NCBI GenBank assembly: GCA_965204415.1
Contig: CBDBEL010000004.1
Coordinates: forward strand, 124,001-188,000
Origin: Aldehydirespirator sp965204415
GTDB taxonomy: Bacteria > Actinomycetota > Acidimicrobiia > Acidimicrobiales > Aldehydirespiratoraceae
DNA: 64,000 nucleotides
Direction: 5' to 3'
This document shows, piece by piece, positions 33,421-42,740 of the stretch (positions are counted from its first letter, which is position 1; the number at the start of each line of letters is the position of its first letter). The notes under the pieces were generated by a model. That model made no database searches, was not told the DNA's origin, and was given only the letters and a program-made list of their open reading frames with translations. The translations under genes and the position numbers were made by a program.

Positions 33421-33963
33421 ATGGGTGGCGCCGCCTCGAGCGGGGACTACGAGGAGGTGGCCCAGCTTCTGGGCCGCGAGCCGAGCGGCGATTTCGATGT
33501 GGTGGTGCGCAACCGGTCGGGCCGCGCCGCGGTCATCCGCAACGCTCCCATACTCGCCGACGGGCGGCCCATGCCGACGCGCTACTGGCTGGTCGACGAC
33601 CGGCTGCGGCGGCTGGTGGGGCGGCTGGAGTCCGAGGGCGGGGTGCGTGCCGCGGAGGCGGCCGTCGATGCCGCCGAGCTGGCGGAGGCCCACGCCCGCT
33701 ACGCCGCTGAGCGCGACGCCGCCATCGGCGACAGCCATCGGGGACCGAGGCCCACGGCCGGCGTGGGCGGCACCCGCCGGGGCGTGAAGTGCCTCCATGC
33801 CCACTATGCCTGGCACTTGGCCGGCGGCGACGACCCGGTGGGACGCTGGGTCGCCGAGCGCCTCGGCCCGGACGCCGATGCGTCGCTGCGGGCGAGCGAT
33901 CCGGACGGCGCGGTCGAACCGGCGCGGCCCGAGATCGATGCCGGGCACGGACGGAGCGGGTGA
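33421..33963 (+). CDS. DUF501 domain-containing protein
   Basis: A 181-residue DUF501 protein. It contains VVVRNRSGRAAVIRNAPIL, DGRPMPTRYWLVD, AHARYAAERDAAI and GVGGTRRGVKCLHAHYAWHL, which define the family and include a conserved Cys-His cluster. The function is unknown. In actinobacteria it usually sits between ftsB and ppx in the eno cluster. Here it retains ppx (1 nt downstream) but has been separated from eno-ftsB by about 11 kb. No ribosome binding site is obvious; paired GCTAGC hexamers lie 50 nt upstream. Confidence 0.9.
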   Translation: MGGAASSGDYEEVAQLLGREPSGDFDVVVRNRSGRAAVIRNAPILADGRPMPTRYWLVDDRLRRLVGRLESEGGVRAAEAAVDAAELAEAHARYAAERDAAIGDSHRGPRPTAGVGGTRRGVKCLHAHYAWHLAGGDDPVGRWVAERLGPDADASLRASDPDGAVEPARPEIDAGHGRSG

Positions 33964-33964
33964 G

Positions 33965-34882
33965 ATGGCCGGTGCACCGGTCGCGGTGGTGGACTGCGGC
34001 ACGAACACCACCCGGCTCCTGGTCACCGACGGCCGACGCCCCGCGGCCGAGAGACGCTCGGAGATAACCCGACTGGGCCGCGGCGTCGACGCCAGCGGCC
34101 GGCTCGACCCTGCCGCGGTCGAGCGCACCCTGGCCTGCCTGCGGGACTACCGCGAGGCCCTCGATCGCCACCACCCGTCGGCGGTGAGGGTCGTCGCCAC
34201 CTCGGCGGTGCGCGACGCCGCCAACCGGTCCGAGTTTCTCGATCCGGCCGAGGCGATCCTGGGCGCCGCGCCCGAGGTCCTGCCGGGGCGCGAGGAGGCC
34301 GACCTGTCGTTCCGGGGCGCGGTCAGCGAGCTTGACCCGGCCGGCGGGCCGTTCCTGGTGGTCGACATCGGCGGCGGGTCCACCGAGCTGTCGTTCGGGA
34401 CGGCGCACTGCACCGACGCAATGTCCCTCGACATCGGCAGCGTGCGCCTCACCGAGAAGTACATCCATCACGACCCGCCGCGGCCCGAGGAGCTGGCCGC
34501 CTGCCTCTCGGTCACCGAGCTGCACCTCGACGACGCGGTGCGGGCCATCGAGGCTCTCAGCGGCGACTGCCGGCTGGTGGGGGTGGCCGGGACGATCACC
34601 ACGGTGGCCGCGGTGGAGTTGGGCCTGGCGACCTACGACCGCGACCGCATCCACCACTTCGGGCTGTCGAAGGAAGCGGCCGAGGACGTGTTCCGCACCC
34701 TGGCCACCGAGGCACTGGCCGACCGGGTTCACAACCCCGGCCTGCACCCCGGGCGGGCCGACGTGATCGTGGCCGGGGCGTGCATCCTGGTGAGGATCAT
34801 GCGGTACTTCGACTTCGACGAGTGCCTGGTGTCGGAGTCGGACCTCCTCGACGGACTGGCCCTGTCGCTGCTCGAGACTTGA
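33965..34882 (+). CDS. ppx: Exopolyphosphatase/pppGpp phosphohydrolase (Ppx/GppA) family
   Basis: A 305-residue ASKHA-fold phosphatase. The N-terminal phosphate-1 motif is VVDCGTNTTRLLV; then ATSAVRDAANRSEFL, REEADLSFRGAV and the phosphate-2 loop VVDIGGGSTEL, and the GVAGTITTVAAVELGL adenosine-type motif. The short single-module form is common in actinobacteria (Ppx1/Ppx2). It degrades polyphosphate or pppGpp; which one cannot be told. GAGCGGGTGAG precedes ATG 33965, giving a weak ribosome binding site. Cotranscription with DUF501 is likely. Confidence 0.92.
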   Translation: MAGAPVAVVDCGTNTTRLLVTDGRRPAAERRSEITRLGRGVDASGRLDPAAVERTLACLRDYREALDRHHPSAVRVVATSAVRDAANRSEFLDPAEAILGAAPEVLPGREEADLSFRGAVSELDPAGGPFLVVDIGGGSTELSFGTAHCTDAMSLDIGSVRLTEKYIHHDPPRPEELAACLSVTELHLDDAVRAIEALSGDCRLVGVAGTITTVAAVELGLATYDRDRIHHFGLSKEAAEDVFRTLATEALADRVHNPGLHPGRADVIVAGACILVRIMRYFDFDECLVSESDLLDGLALSLLET

Positions 34883-34959
34883 TTGGCGGCGCCGCGCCGG
34901 GCGGGCCTCTTCCTGGCCGGCGGCAACCCGCTTGGACGCGGGGACTAGAGTGCGCGGCC

Positions 34960-35619
34960 GTGAGCACCTTGCTCGGGAGGCGAGTGCTGCTGAGGCCGCT
35001 GACACGCAACGACTTCGGTGAGTGGCGTGAGGTCCGCCGGCGCAACCGCGCCCGCCTCAAGACATGGGAGCCCCGGGCCCTGCCGGGACGCCCCGACTCC
35101 GCCGAGGATCCCCGAGCCTTCGCCGACCGCTGCACGGCCCGCCGGCGTGAGCGCCAGCACGGGACCGGCTACGGGTTCGGGGTGTTCGTCAACGGACGCT
35201 TCCGGGGCGAGATGAACCTGTCGTCGATCCAGCGCGGGCCCTTCCAGTCGTGCTATGTCGGCTACTGGATCGACGAGGCCGTCGGGGGCAACGGCTACAC
35301 CCCCGAAGCGCTCGTGGTTGCGGCCCGATTCGCGTTCGAGGAGCTCCGGCTGCACCGGATGCAGATTGCCATCGTGCCCCGCAACTCGGCCAGCCTGAGA
35401 GTGGTGGAGAAACTAGCCCTCCGCTACGAGGGCCTGGCCGAGCGCTACGTCGAGATCAACGGAGTGTGGGAGGACCACCACCGCTTCGCCATAACCGAGG
35501 AGGAATGGCGGGTCCGGGCGCCGGAGCTGATCGCGGAGTGGATCGCCCCCGTGCCGGACATGCGAGCCGAGCACCCAGTCTCTGAACTCGTGCCGGGGCG
35601 TCGCGACAACCCCGGCTGA
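34960..35619 (+). CDS. GNAT-family N-acetyltransferase, RimJ/RimL type
   Basis: A 219-residue acetyltransferase. The RimJ/L layout is clear: LLGRRVLLRPLTRNDFGEW, RRNRARLKTWEP, GFGVFVNGRFRGEMNLSSI, the acetyl-CoA-binding YWIDEAVGGNGYTPEAL, LHRMQIAIVPRNSASLRVVEKL and GLAERYVEINGVWEDHHRF. Its likely action is N-terminal acetylation of a ribosomal or other protein. The start is GTG 34960. It stands alone between ppx and the opposing pyruvate carboxylase. Confidence 0.88.
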   Translation: MSTLLGRRVLLRPLTRNDFGEWREVRRRNRARLKTWEPRALPGRPDSAEDPRAFADRCTARRRERQHGTGYGFGVFVNGRFRGEMNLSSIQRGPFQSCYVGYWIDEAVGGNGYTPEALVVAARFAFEELRLHRMQIAIVPRNSASLRVVEKLALRYEGLAERYVEINGVWEDHHRFAITEEEWRVRAPELIAEWIAPVPDMRAEHPVSELVPGRRDNPG

Positions 35620-35650
35620 GCCGGATTGGCTCACCTACCCGCTCGGCCTC

Positions 35651-38600
35651 TCAGCGTTCCGTCTCGGGGCTGGCTGAGCGGCCGGCGGGGCGGATCTCGA
35701 GGATCAGGTCGCCGGGCTCGAGCAGCCCGCCGGCCGCGGCCGCGATCGACTCCACCGTGCCCGCGACCGGCGCCGAGATGGACGACTCCATCTTCATGGC
35801 CTCTATCACCGCCACGGTGTCGCCGGCCTCCACCCGGTCGCCGACCGCCACCGACACGTTGACCGCGCCCCTGAACGGCGCAGCCACATGGCCCGGCATG
35901 GTCGGGTCGGCTCGGGCGTGCTCGGGCCGGTCCGAGGCCACCGCGCGGTCCAGCGTGTCGATGTCGCGGGGCTGGCCGTTGACCCTGAAGCCGACGATGC
36001 GGATGCCCTCGTCGTTGGGCTCGCTGATCGATCGCAGCCCCAGCAGGAGCCGCACGCCCCGGCCCAGCACCACCGCAGTGTCCTGTTCGTGGGGGTCGAG
36101 GCCGTACCAGAACAGCAGCGACGGCAGAACCGAGAGGTCGCCGAAGCGGTCCTCCTTCTCGGCCTGCTCCGCCGACGGTGTGGGGAACAGCAGCCGGTTG
36201 AGGGTGGCCCGGCGGTCGGTGGCCAGCCCGGCCTCGTCGGCGTCGGTGAGGTCCTTGCGGGTCGGCGACCAGGACCGGCCCTCGGTGGCCCGGGTGCGGA
36301 ACGGCTCGGGAAACCCTCCGGGGGGCGTTCCCAGCTGCCCGTGGAGGAAGCCGATGACGCTGTCGGGCAGGTCGACGCTGGCCGGGTCCTCCAGCAGCTG
36401 CTCGGGGGTCACCCCTGAGGCCACCAGGTGCAGGGCCAGGTCGCCGACCACCTTCGACGACGGCGTGACCTTGATGGGTCGGCCGAGCAGCTCGTTGCAG
36501 GCGGCGTAGAGCCGCTCCACCTCCTCGAAGCGGTGTCCCAGGCCCAACGCCCGGGCCTGGGCCCGCAGGTTGGAGAGCTGGCCGCCGGGGATCTCGTGGC
36601 GGTAGACGGTGCCGGTCGGCGACTGCAGGCCGGCCTCGAACGGGGCGTACACCCGCCGCACCGCCTCCCAGTAGGGCTCCAGGTCGCCGATGGCGTCGAG
36701 GCTGAGGCCGGTCTGGTGGGCGGTGTCGTCGGTCATGGCCACCACCGAGGCGATCGACGGCTGCGACGTCATACCCGACAGGGGCGGTGCGGCTGCGTCG
36801 ATCGCGTCCACGCCGGCCTCGATGGCGGCCAGGTAGGTGGCGAGCTGGCCCCCTCCGGTGTCGTGGGTGTGCAGGTGCACCGGCTGGTCGAAGCGCTCCC
36901 GCAGGGCCGTGACCAGGGTCGCGGCCGAGCCCGCCCTCAGCAGGCCGGCCATGTCCTTGATGCACAGGATGTGAACACCTGCGTCTACTAGTTGCTCGGC
37001 GACCGTCAGGTAGTAGTCGAGGGTGTACAGGTCCTCGGCCGGGCTCGAGAGGTTGCCCGAGTAGCAGATCGTGCCTTCGGCCACCGCGCCCGCCTCGAGT
37101 ACCGCGCTGATGGCCGGAGCCATCTGGTCGATGGAGTTGAACGCGTCGAACACACGGAAGATGTCCATGCCGGTCGTTGTGGCCTCGGCCACGAAATGGC
37201 CGGCCACCGAGTCCGGGTAGGGGGAGTAGCCGACGGTGTTGCGGCCCCTCAGCAGCATCTGGGTGCAGATGTTGGGGGCCGCGTCCCGGATCTGGGCCAG
37301 GCGCTCCCAGGGGTCCTCGTGCAGGAACCTCAGGGCCACGTCGAAGGTGGCGCCTCCCCAGCACTCCATACTCAGCAGCTGCGGCATGGTGTGGGCCATC
37401 TCGCGGGCCCCGGCCACCAGGTCGATGGTGCGCAGCCGGGTGGCGAGGATCGACTGGTGGGCGTCCCGCAGGGTGGTGTCGGTCACCTGCACCACTTCAG
37501 CGGCCCGCAGGTCGGCCGCGAACTTCTCGGGCCCCAGCTCCAGCAGCCGCTGGCGCGACCCGGCCGGCGGCTGGCCCTTGCGGGCGACCGGCAGCTTGGC
37601 CGTCGGGCTGACCCTGGTGGGGGCGGGGCCGTGGGGGAGGTGGACGGTCACGTCGGCCAGGTACCGCAGCAGCCGGGTCGCCCGGTTGGCCCCGACCGAG
37701 GCGGCCGTCAGCTCCGGCCGGTCGTCGATGAAGCTGGTGGTGACCGGTCCGGCCCTGAACTGCTCGTCGGCCAGGATGGCCTGCAGGTAGGGCTGGTTGG
37801 TCGACACGCCCCGGACCCGGTACTCGGCCAGGGTCCGCTGCATACGGCGCACCACGGTGGAGAAGTCCTTGCCCCGGCAAGTGATCTTCTCGATCATCGA
37901 GTCGAAGTGGGGGGTGATCTCGACCCCCTGGTAGACGCAGCCGTCGAGGCGCACCCCGGCGCCGCTGGCCGGGCGGTAGGCCACGATCCGTCCGGTGTCG
38001 GGGCGGAAGTCGTTGGAGGGGTCCTCGGCGGTGACCCGGCACTGCAACGCGAAGCCCCGCAGGCTGATGCTGTCCTGGCTGAGGCCGAGGTCAGCGAGCG
38101 TGGCCCCCGAGGCGACCAGCAGCTGCGACTCCACCAGGTCGACGTCGGTGACCTCCTCGGTCACGGTGTGCTCGACCTGGATCCTGGGGTTCATCTCGAT
38201 GAAGACGTAGCGGCCGGTGCCGTCCACGAGGAACTCGACGGTCCCTGCGTTGCAGTATCCGATGGAGGAGGCGAAGCGGACCGCGTCGTCCAGCAGGCTG
38301 GTCCGCACCCCGGGGTCGAGGTCGCGCGCCGGGGCCATCTCGACCACCTTCTGGAAGCGGCGCTGCACCGAGCAGTCCCGCTCGTAGAGGTGCACGACGT
38401 TGCCGGCGCCGTCGGCGAGGACCTGAGCCTCGATGTGGCGGACGCCGGTCATGGCCTCCTCCAGGAAGACGGTGGAGTCCCCGAAGGCGCTGCCCGCCTC
38501 GCGCTGGGCCGCCTCGACGGACTCGGCCAGGGCCGAGGGGCGCTCGACCCTGCGCATGCCCCGACCGCCGCCGCCGGAGGAGGCCTTGACGAACAGCGGG

Positions 38601-39061
38601 AATCCGATCCCTTCGGCGAGGGTCGCGGCCTCGGCGGGGTCGTCGATGGGCGGCGACTGGCGCAGCACCGGCAGGCCGGCCTCCTCGGCGGCCTGCCGGG
38701 CCCGCATCTTGTTGCCGGTCAGCCTCAGCACCGCCGCGCTCGGCCCCACGAAGGTGACCCCCGCGGCGTGGCAGGCCTCGGCCAGGTCGGGGCTCTCGGA
38801 CAGGAACCCGTAACCCGGGTAGACCGCGTCCGCCCCCACCTCGACCGCCTTGGCCACGATGGCTTCGTGGTCGAGGTAGGCCCTCACCGGTCTGCCGGCC
38901 TCGCCGATGACGTAGGCCTCGTCGGCCTTGATCCGGTGCAGAGCGCCGCTGCGCTCCTCTTCGACGGGGAGGATGGCGACTGTGCGGATCCCGAGCTGCG
39001 TGGCCGCCCGGAACGCGCGGATCGCGATCTCGCCCCGGTTGGCCACCAAGAGCTTGTCCAT
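35651..39061 (-). CDS. pyc: Pyruvate carboxylase
   Basis: An anaplerotic enzyme converting pyruvate and bicarbonate to oxaloacetate. About 1136 residues carry all modules in one chain. The biotin carboxylase part (KLLVANRGEIAIRAFRA, ATP-grasp GGGGRGMRRV, EMNPRIQVEHTVTEEVT) covers about 1-455. The carboxyltransferase TIM barrel (DTTLRDAHQSILATR, MECWGGATFDVALRFL, IKDMAGLL) covers about 530-820, and the C-terminal biotinyl domain has EAMKME (K1090). I chose ATG 39061 with GGGGAGG upstream; ATG 39127 would add 22 residues. No regulator is adjacent. Confidence 0.96.
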   Translation of the reverse strand: MDKLLVANRGEIAIRAFRAATQLGIRTVAILPVEEERSGALHRIKADEAYVIGEAGRPVRAYLDHEAIVAKAVEVGADAVYPGYGFLSESPDLAEACHAAGVTFVGPSAAVLRLTGNKMRARQAAEEAGLPVLRQSPPIDDPAEAATLAEGIGFPLFVKASSGGGGRGMRRVERPSALAESVEAAQREAGSAFGDSTVFLEEAMTGVRHIEAQVLADGAGNVVHLYERDCSVQRRFQKVVEMAPARDLDPGVRTSLLDDAVRFASSIGYCNAGTVEFLVDGTGRYVFIEMNPRIQVEHTVTEEVTDVDLVESQLLVASGATLADLGLSQDSISLRGFALQCRVTAEDPSNDFRPDTGRIVAYRPASGAGVRLDGCVYQGVEITPHFDSMIEKITCRGKDFSTVVRRMQRTLAEYRVRGVSTNQPYLQAILADEQFRAGPVTTSFIDDRPELTAASVGANRATRLLRYLADVTVHLPHGPAPTRVSPTAKLPVARKGQPPAGSRQRLLELGPEKFAADLRAAEVVQVTDTTLRDAHQSILATRLRTIDLVAGAREMAHTMPQLLSMECWGGATFDVALRFLHEDPWERLAQIRDAAPNICTQMLLRGRNTVGYSPYPDSVAGHFVAEATTTGMDIFRVFDAFNSIDQMAPAISAVLEAGAVAEGTICYSGNLSSPAEDLYTLDYYLTVAEQLVDAGVHILCIKDMAGLLRAGSAATLVTALRERFDQPVHLHTHDTGGGQLATYLAAIEAGVDAIDAAAPPLSGMTSQPSIASVVAMTDDTAHQTGLSLDAIGDLEPYWEAVRRVYAPFEAGLQSPTGTVYRHEIPGGQLSNLRAQARALGLGHRFEEVERLYAACNELLGRPIKVTPSSKVVGDLALHLVASGVTPEQLLEDPASVDLPDSVIGFLHGQLGTPPGGFPEPFRTRATEGRSWSPTRKDLTDADEAGLATDRRATLNRLLFPTPSAEQAEKEDRFGDLSVLPSLLFWYGLDPHEQDTAVVLGRGVRLLLGLRSISEPNDEGIRIVGFRVNGQPRDIDTLDRAVASDRPEHARADPTMPGHVAAPFRGAVNVSVAVGDRVEAGDTVAVIEAMKMESSISAPVAGTVESIAAAAGGLLEPGDLILEIRPAGRSASPETER

Positions 39062-39170
39062 GACCTCCCCTCGGCCGGGCTCCGGTTCCGCCGTGCGCGT
39101 CGGGTCTCGCCGCGCCGCCACCGACATTACATGGCTTCCGCGCGCGGCTGCCCGCGATGGGCTGGGAATG

Positions 39171-39929
39171 TCAGGGTCTTCCGCTGATCTGCGACTGGAG
39201 CCTGCGGACCAGCTCCTTGAACGGGGGCTGTCCCATCGACCACAGCTGCGGGTGCAGCTCCCGGTCGACGGCCGCCTCAGAGCCGGTGACCTCGTCGAGC
39301 GACAGGATCGTCGCCTTGGTCCGGGCCACCAACTCCTTGGGCTGGGCCGCGGCCCTGGCGGCCAGTTCGTGGGCCCGGTCGAGCAGGTCGTCGTCGTCGA
39401 CCACCTGCCAGGCCAGCCCGGTGCGGTGGGCGTCGTCGGCCGACAGCACCTCGCCGAAGACCACCATGGCCATGGCCGTGGTGCGGTCGGTCACATGCCT
39501 GAGGCGCCAGGTGTGGCCCCCGCCGGGATGGAGCCCGATCTGCAGGAAGCGGGAGTCGAAGCGGGCCCAGCGGCGCCCGGCCAGCACGATGTCGCAGGCC
39601 AGGACCATGTTCATCCCGGCCCCCACTGCGGCGCCGTTGACCGCGGCGACGGTGGCCAGCGGCGAGTGGGCCACCCGCAGGAAGCCCTCGTAGATGCGGG
39701 TGATGCCGGTGGACTCGGCGGCGAGCAGGTCGTCGAGGTCGGCGCCCGCGCAGAATCCCTTGCCTGCGCCGGTCACCACCAGAGCGCCGATCGCCGGGTC
39801 GGGCTCGAGCTCGTCGAGGGCCGCGCAGATCTCGTCGTTCATGGTCTGGTTGACCGCGTTGCGCCTGCCGGGATCGTTGAGCGTGAGCCGGGCCACGCCG
39901 TCGGAGATGTCGATGTTCACGAAAGGCAT
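39171..39929 (-). CDS. Crotonase (enoyl-CoA hydratase/isomerase) superfamily protein
   Basis: A 252-residue crotonase fold. The oxyanion-hole blocks GKGFCAGADLDDL and VNGAAVGAGMNMVLACDIVLA are clear. By eye alignment with rat enoyl-CoA hydratase, the two catalytic glutamates are replaced: E144 (CELA) reads MNMV and E164 (PEILLG) reads RFLQIG. So it is unlikely to be a simple hydratase. Dehalogenase, ligase, isomerase or lyase-type chemistry in the same fold is possible. It lies divergent from the MFS gene, 110 nt from pyc. Confidence 0.85.
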   Translation of the reverse strand: MPFVNIDISDGVARLTLNDPGRRNAVNQTMNDEICAALDELEPDPAIGALVVTGAGKGFCAGADLDDLLAAESTGITRIYEGFLRVAHSPLATVAAVNGAAVGAGMNMVLACDIVLAGRRWARFDSRFLQIGLHPGGGHTWRLRHVTDRTTAMAMVVFGEVLSADDAHRTGLAWQVVDDDDLLDRAHELAARAAAQPKELVARTKATILSLDEVTGSEAAVDRELHPQLWSMGQPPFKELVRRLQSQISGRP

Positions 39930-39939
39930 GGTTCGCAGT

Positions 39940-41298
39940 ATGGCGCGGCGCCGGCGGTACGGTGCTCCGGTGCCACCGGCGGCCTTCGCCTCCTTCAGCC
40001 TTCGCGGCTACCGCTACTTCTGGTTCGGCGGGTTCATTACCAACTCGGCACGGTGGTTCCAGTATGTGGCCCTGCCAGCCGTTGTCTGGCAGCTCACCAG
40101 CAGTCCGGGCTGGGTCGGCTTCGCGGGCTTCGCGCAGTTCGCGGCGATGGCGTTGGTCGCGCCGGCGGCGGGGGTGCTGGCCGACCACTATTCGAGGCGG
40201 CGGATCCTGATGGTCTCGCAGTCCCTCATGGGCCTGGTCGCGCTGGTCATGGCCTTGGCCTGGATGCAGGGTGTGCGCTCGCCGTCCGCCTACGTTGCGC
40301 TCGCCGCGGCCTCGGGTGTGGGCGGCGGGTTGAACCTGCCCGTGTGGCAAGCCTTCGTGAGTGAGCTGGTGCCCCGGGAACTCCTCCTCAACGCAGTGAC
40401 CCTGAACTCGGCTCAGTTCAACAGCTCAAGGCTGATCGGGCCGATGCTGGGGGGAATCACCGTGGCTACGGCCGGCCCGGCGGCCGCATTCTGGGTCAGC
40501 GCGGCTGGAGTTGTGGCGGTGTTGTTCGCGCTCGTGCGAGTCGAGTCCCGCAGGACTCCGTCGTCGTCCGGAATCCCGAGCATGAGGCTGATCCGCAACA
40601 CGGTGGCGGTGGCCCGGTATGTGCGGGCCCGCCGCGGTCTGGTGGTCGCCTTCGTCGCGGTTGCGCTGATCGGCGCGCTCGGGTTGCCGATCCAGATCCT
40701 CTGCGTCGTGTTCGCCGAGGATGTGTTCCATCGGGGACCGGGCGGATTCGGTTTCATGCTCACCATGCTCGGCGGGGGCGCGCTGGTGGCTGCGCCCGTG
40801 GTGGCGTCGCTGGGTGGACGGGTGTCGCGGTCCATGATCCAGCGGGTCGCGCTCCTTGTCTACGGCACGGCCGTGCTGGCGCTCGCGGTCGCACCCACGT
40901 TCGTGTCGTATCTGGTGCCGTTGGTGCTGATCGGGGCAGCCCATCTCGGGGCTGCGAGCTCGCTCAACACCGCGGTCCAGCTGCAGGTGGACGAGGACCG
41001 CAGGACGCAGGTGATGTCGCTGTACGTGATGGTGTTGATGTCGTCCAACCCGCTCGGTCAGCTTGGTCTCGGCCAGTTGATCGAGCTGGTCGGCCCCCGG
41101 CCCGCCTTCGGCGCGTTCGGGGCGTTGCTGCTGGTGGGCACAGCGGTTCTTCACAGCGTGGGCTGGCTGCGACATCTGGACTTGGAGGTCGGGGAGTACG
41201 CGCCCGCGGTCGTGCCCGAAGTCCATCCGACGACGCCATCGCCTCCCCGCCACCGGGAGGACGCGCCGGATCACCAGTCTCCGGGCCCGCCCTCGTAG
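39940..41298 (+). CDS. MFS exporter, EntS/MFS_3-like
   Basis: A 452-residue major-facilitator transporter with about twelve hydrophobic segments. The start FASFSLRGYRYFWFGGFITNSARWFQYVALPAVVWQLT and the loop-2/3 motif GVLADHYSRRRILMVSQ are typical of the EntS-like exporter group. The second half begins around FVAVALIGALGLPIQ. The C-terminus is a Pro-rich tail. ATG 39940 is used; GTG 39970 is a plausible shorter start. Substrate unknown. Its 3' end overlaps the convergent nuclease gene by 28 nt. Confidence 0.9.
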   Translation: MARRRRYGAPVPPAAFASFSLRGYRYFWFGGFITNSARWFQYVALPAVVWQLTSSPGWVGFAGFAQFAAMALVAPAAGVLADHYSRRRILMVSQSLMGLVALVMALAWMQGVRSPSAYVALAAASGVGGGLNLPVWQAFVSELVPRELLLNAVTLNSAQFNSSRLIGPMLGGITVATAGPAAAFWVSAAGVVAVLFALVRVESRRTPSSSGIPSMRLIRNTVAVARYVRARRGLVVAFVAVALIGALGLPIQILCVVFAEDVFHRGPGGFGFMLTMLGGGALVAAPVVASLGGRVSRSMIQRVALLVYGTAVLALAVAPTFVSYLVPLVLIGAAHLGAASSLNTAVQLQVDEDRRTQVMSLYVMVLMSSNPLGQLGLGQLIELVGPRPAFGAFGALLLVGTAVLHSVGWLRHLDLEVGEYAPAVVPEVHPTTPSPPRHREDAPDHQSPGPPS

Positions 41299-42230
41299 GC
41301 GCCTTCGAGGTATTCGGTCCCCTCGTCGCAGTCGAGCTGTACCGGGCACCATCGGCAGCTCGGGCCGGGGGTGACGCCCGGCTGGCGGGTGCTCGACACG
41401 AGCTCCACGTAACGGTGAGCGCCGTCAATCACGCGCTCGGAGGCCGACAGCAGCAGGTCCTCGGTCACCTCCTCGGAGTGGATGCGGCCCTGGTCGAGGT
41501 AGTAGGTGGCCAGCAGGCGGGGCGGCAGGATCCGCAGGGCCTCCAGCAGGGCATAGAAGCGGAGGTCCTCGCGGTGGGCGGGGGAGAATCCGCCCGTCTT
41601 GAAGTCGACGATCACCTTGCCGGCCACGGTGCCGTCGGGCTGCCCCAGCGTGAGATCCGGCTTGCCGGAGAGCACGATCAGCCCGCCGTGCAGCTCGGCC
41701 CGAATAGGGCTCTCGGTCGCCGGTCGCCACGCCGGCTTCAGTGGCGGGAAGCACTCCAGGAACTGGGTCATGGCTGCGCCGGCGCCGGCCCTCAGCTCGG
41801 CTCGCTCGGACTCGCCGCAGGTCGTCAGGTAGTCGCCGATGCTCTTGTCGGCGTTCTGGAGGCTGGCCAGGGCTTCGTCCACCAGCACCAGAGGCGAGGA
41901 CTCACCCCGCCAGTGAACCGACAGCTCGATCGCCTTGTGAATGACCGTGCCCCGGGCGATGGGGGGCGACCACGCGAATGGCTCCAAGCGCTCGGCCATG
42001 AACTTCTGCTCGCAACCGAGAACCTGGGAGAGCATGTACTTGCTGAGAAACAGGTTGTCGCCGTCGAAGTCGTCGGATTCGATGAGCGCGTTCAGCGGCT
42101 CCAGACGGGCTTTGAGGTGAGCTCGAAGCCTGTCGCGCAGGCCCGGATCGAACTCCGGACGGGCGTCCCGGGGTGCCCCGAGCAGGGTCACGACTTCCTG
42201 CTGGGCGGGGTTGTGTTGATCGGCGTGCAT
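41271..42230 (-). CDS. PD-(D/E)XK nuclease, RecB/AddB-like with probable Fe-S cluster
   Basis: A 319-residue RecB-family exonuclease-like protein. GTVIHKAIELSVHW supplies the family His/Glu. GKPDLTLGQ and KVIVDFKTGG give the PD...D-x-K catalytic core (Asp, Asp-Phe-Lys). Cysteines in LGCEQKFM and the C-terminal CRWCPVQLDC match the four-cysteine 4Fe-4S arrangement of AddB and Cas4-type nucleases. There is no CRISPR context. ATG 42230 was chosen because the sequence upstream is unlike the family. It probably acts in DNA end processing. Confidence 0.87.
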   Translation of the reverse strand: MHADQHNPAQQEVVTLLGAPRDARPEFDPGLRDRLRAHLKARLEPLNALIESDDFDGDNLFLSKYMLSQVLGCEQKFMAERLEPFAWSPPIARGTVIHKAIELSVHWRGESSPLVLVDEALASLQNADKSIGDYLTTCGESERAELRAGAGAAMTQFLECFPPLKPAWRPATESPIRAELHGGLIVLSGKPDLTLGQPDGTVAGKVIVDFKTGGFSPAHREDLRFYALLEALRILPPRLLATYYLDQGRIHSEEVTEDLLLSASERVIDGAHRYVELVSSTRQPGVTPGPSCRWCPVQLDCDEGTEYLEGAYEGGPGDW

Positions 42231-42297
42231 AGGGCTCGGAGCGGCTCCTGCGAGCGGGGAGGGGCTCGTGTCACACCCCGGCGCGACCATAGCGGTC

Positions 42298-42669
42298 ATG
42301 GGAATCACATCGCTCGACTTCGGCTCGGCGGCTCGCGCCCTGGGCCGGGCCGCCCGCCTGCGGGACCTGGTCGTGCCGGTGTTCGCCAGTCCTCCGTCGC
42401 GGGCCGACCTCGACCGATCCATCCGCCGCCGCAACGGATCGCCGATCGTGTCGGTCCGTCTGAAGGACCGCCCCCGGGGGGCCGTGCTCGCCGACATGAT
42501 CGAGGGGATCGTGGTGGCCAACTACCTCACGGGCGCCCGGGCAGACCTCGTCCGCTCCGCCCTGTGGCTCGCCGTCGACGGGGACTCCGGTCAGCAACCG
42601 GCACCCGAGGACGACCCGGCGCATCCGAATCCTGTTGCCCCGGCCCAGGAGACGGCGGCAGCCGCCTAG
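42298..42669 (+). CDS. Conserved-looking small protein of unknown function
   Basis: A 123-residue protein from ATG 42298; GTG 42268 in frame would add ten residues. I recognise no family. It is basic in the first half (ARALGRAARLRDLVVPVFASPP, DRSIRRRNGSPIVSVRL), then has VLADMIEGIVVANYL and an acidic, Pro-rich tail. The codon use and third-position GC match the surrounding genes, and it fills the gap between the nuclease and tRNA-Leu, which supports a real gene. No signal peptide or membrane segment is seen. Confidence 0.65.
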   Translation: MGITSLDFGSAARALGRAARLRDLVVPVFASPPSRADLDRSIRRRNGSPIVSVRLKDRPRGAVLADMIEGIVVANYLTGARADLVRSALWLAVDGDSGQQPAPEDDPAHPNPVAPAQETAAAA

Positions 42670-42740
42670 TCTCACCCCGCCCGGCGCCCCGATCACCTGC
42701 GGCAGGCGAGCGGGAAGCGACGGGCTAGGTTGACCACCGT

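Noticed and set aside
41271..42230. Cas4-like identity for the PD-(D/E)XK nuclease
   Set aside because: The Fe-S cysteine pattern is similar, but there is no CRISPR array or cas gene in the window. RecB/AddB-like is the safer description.
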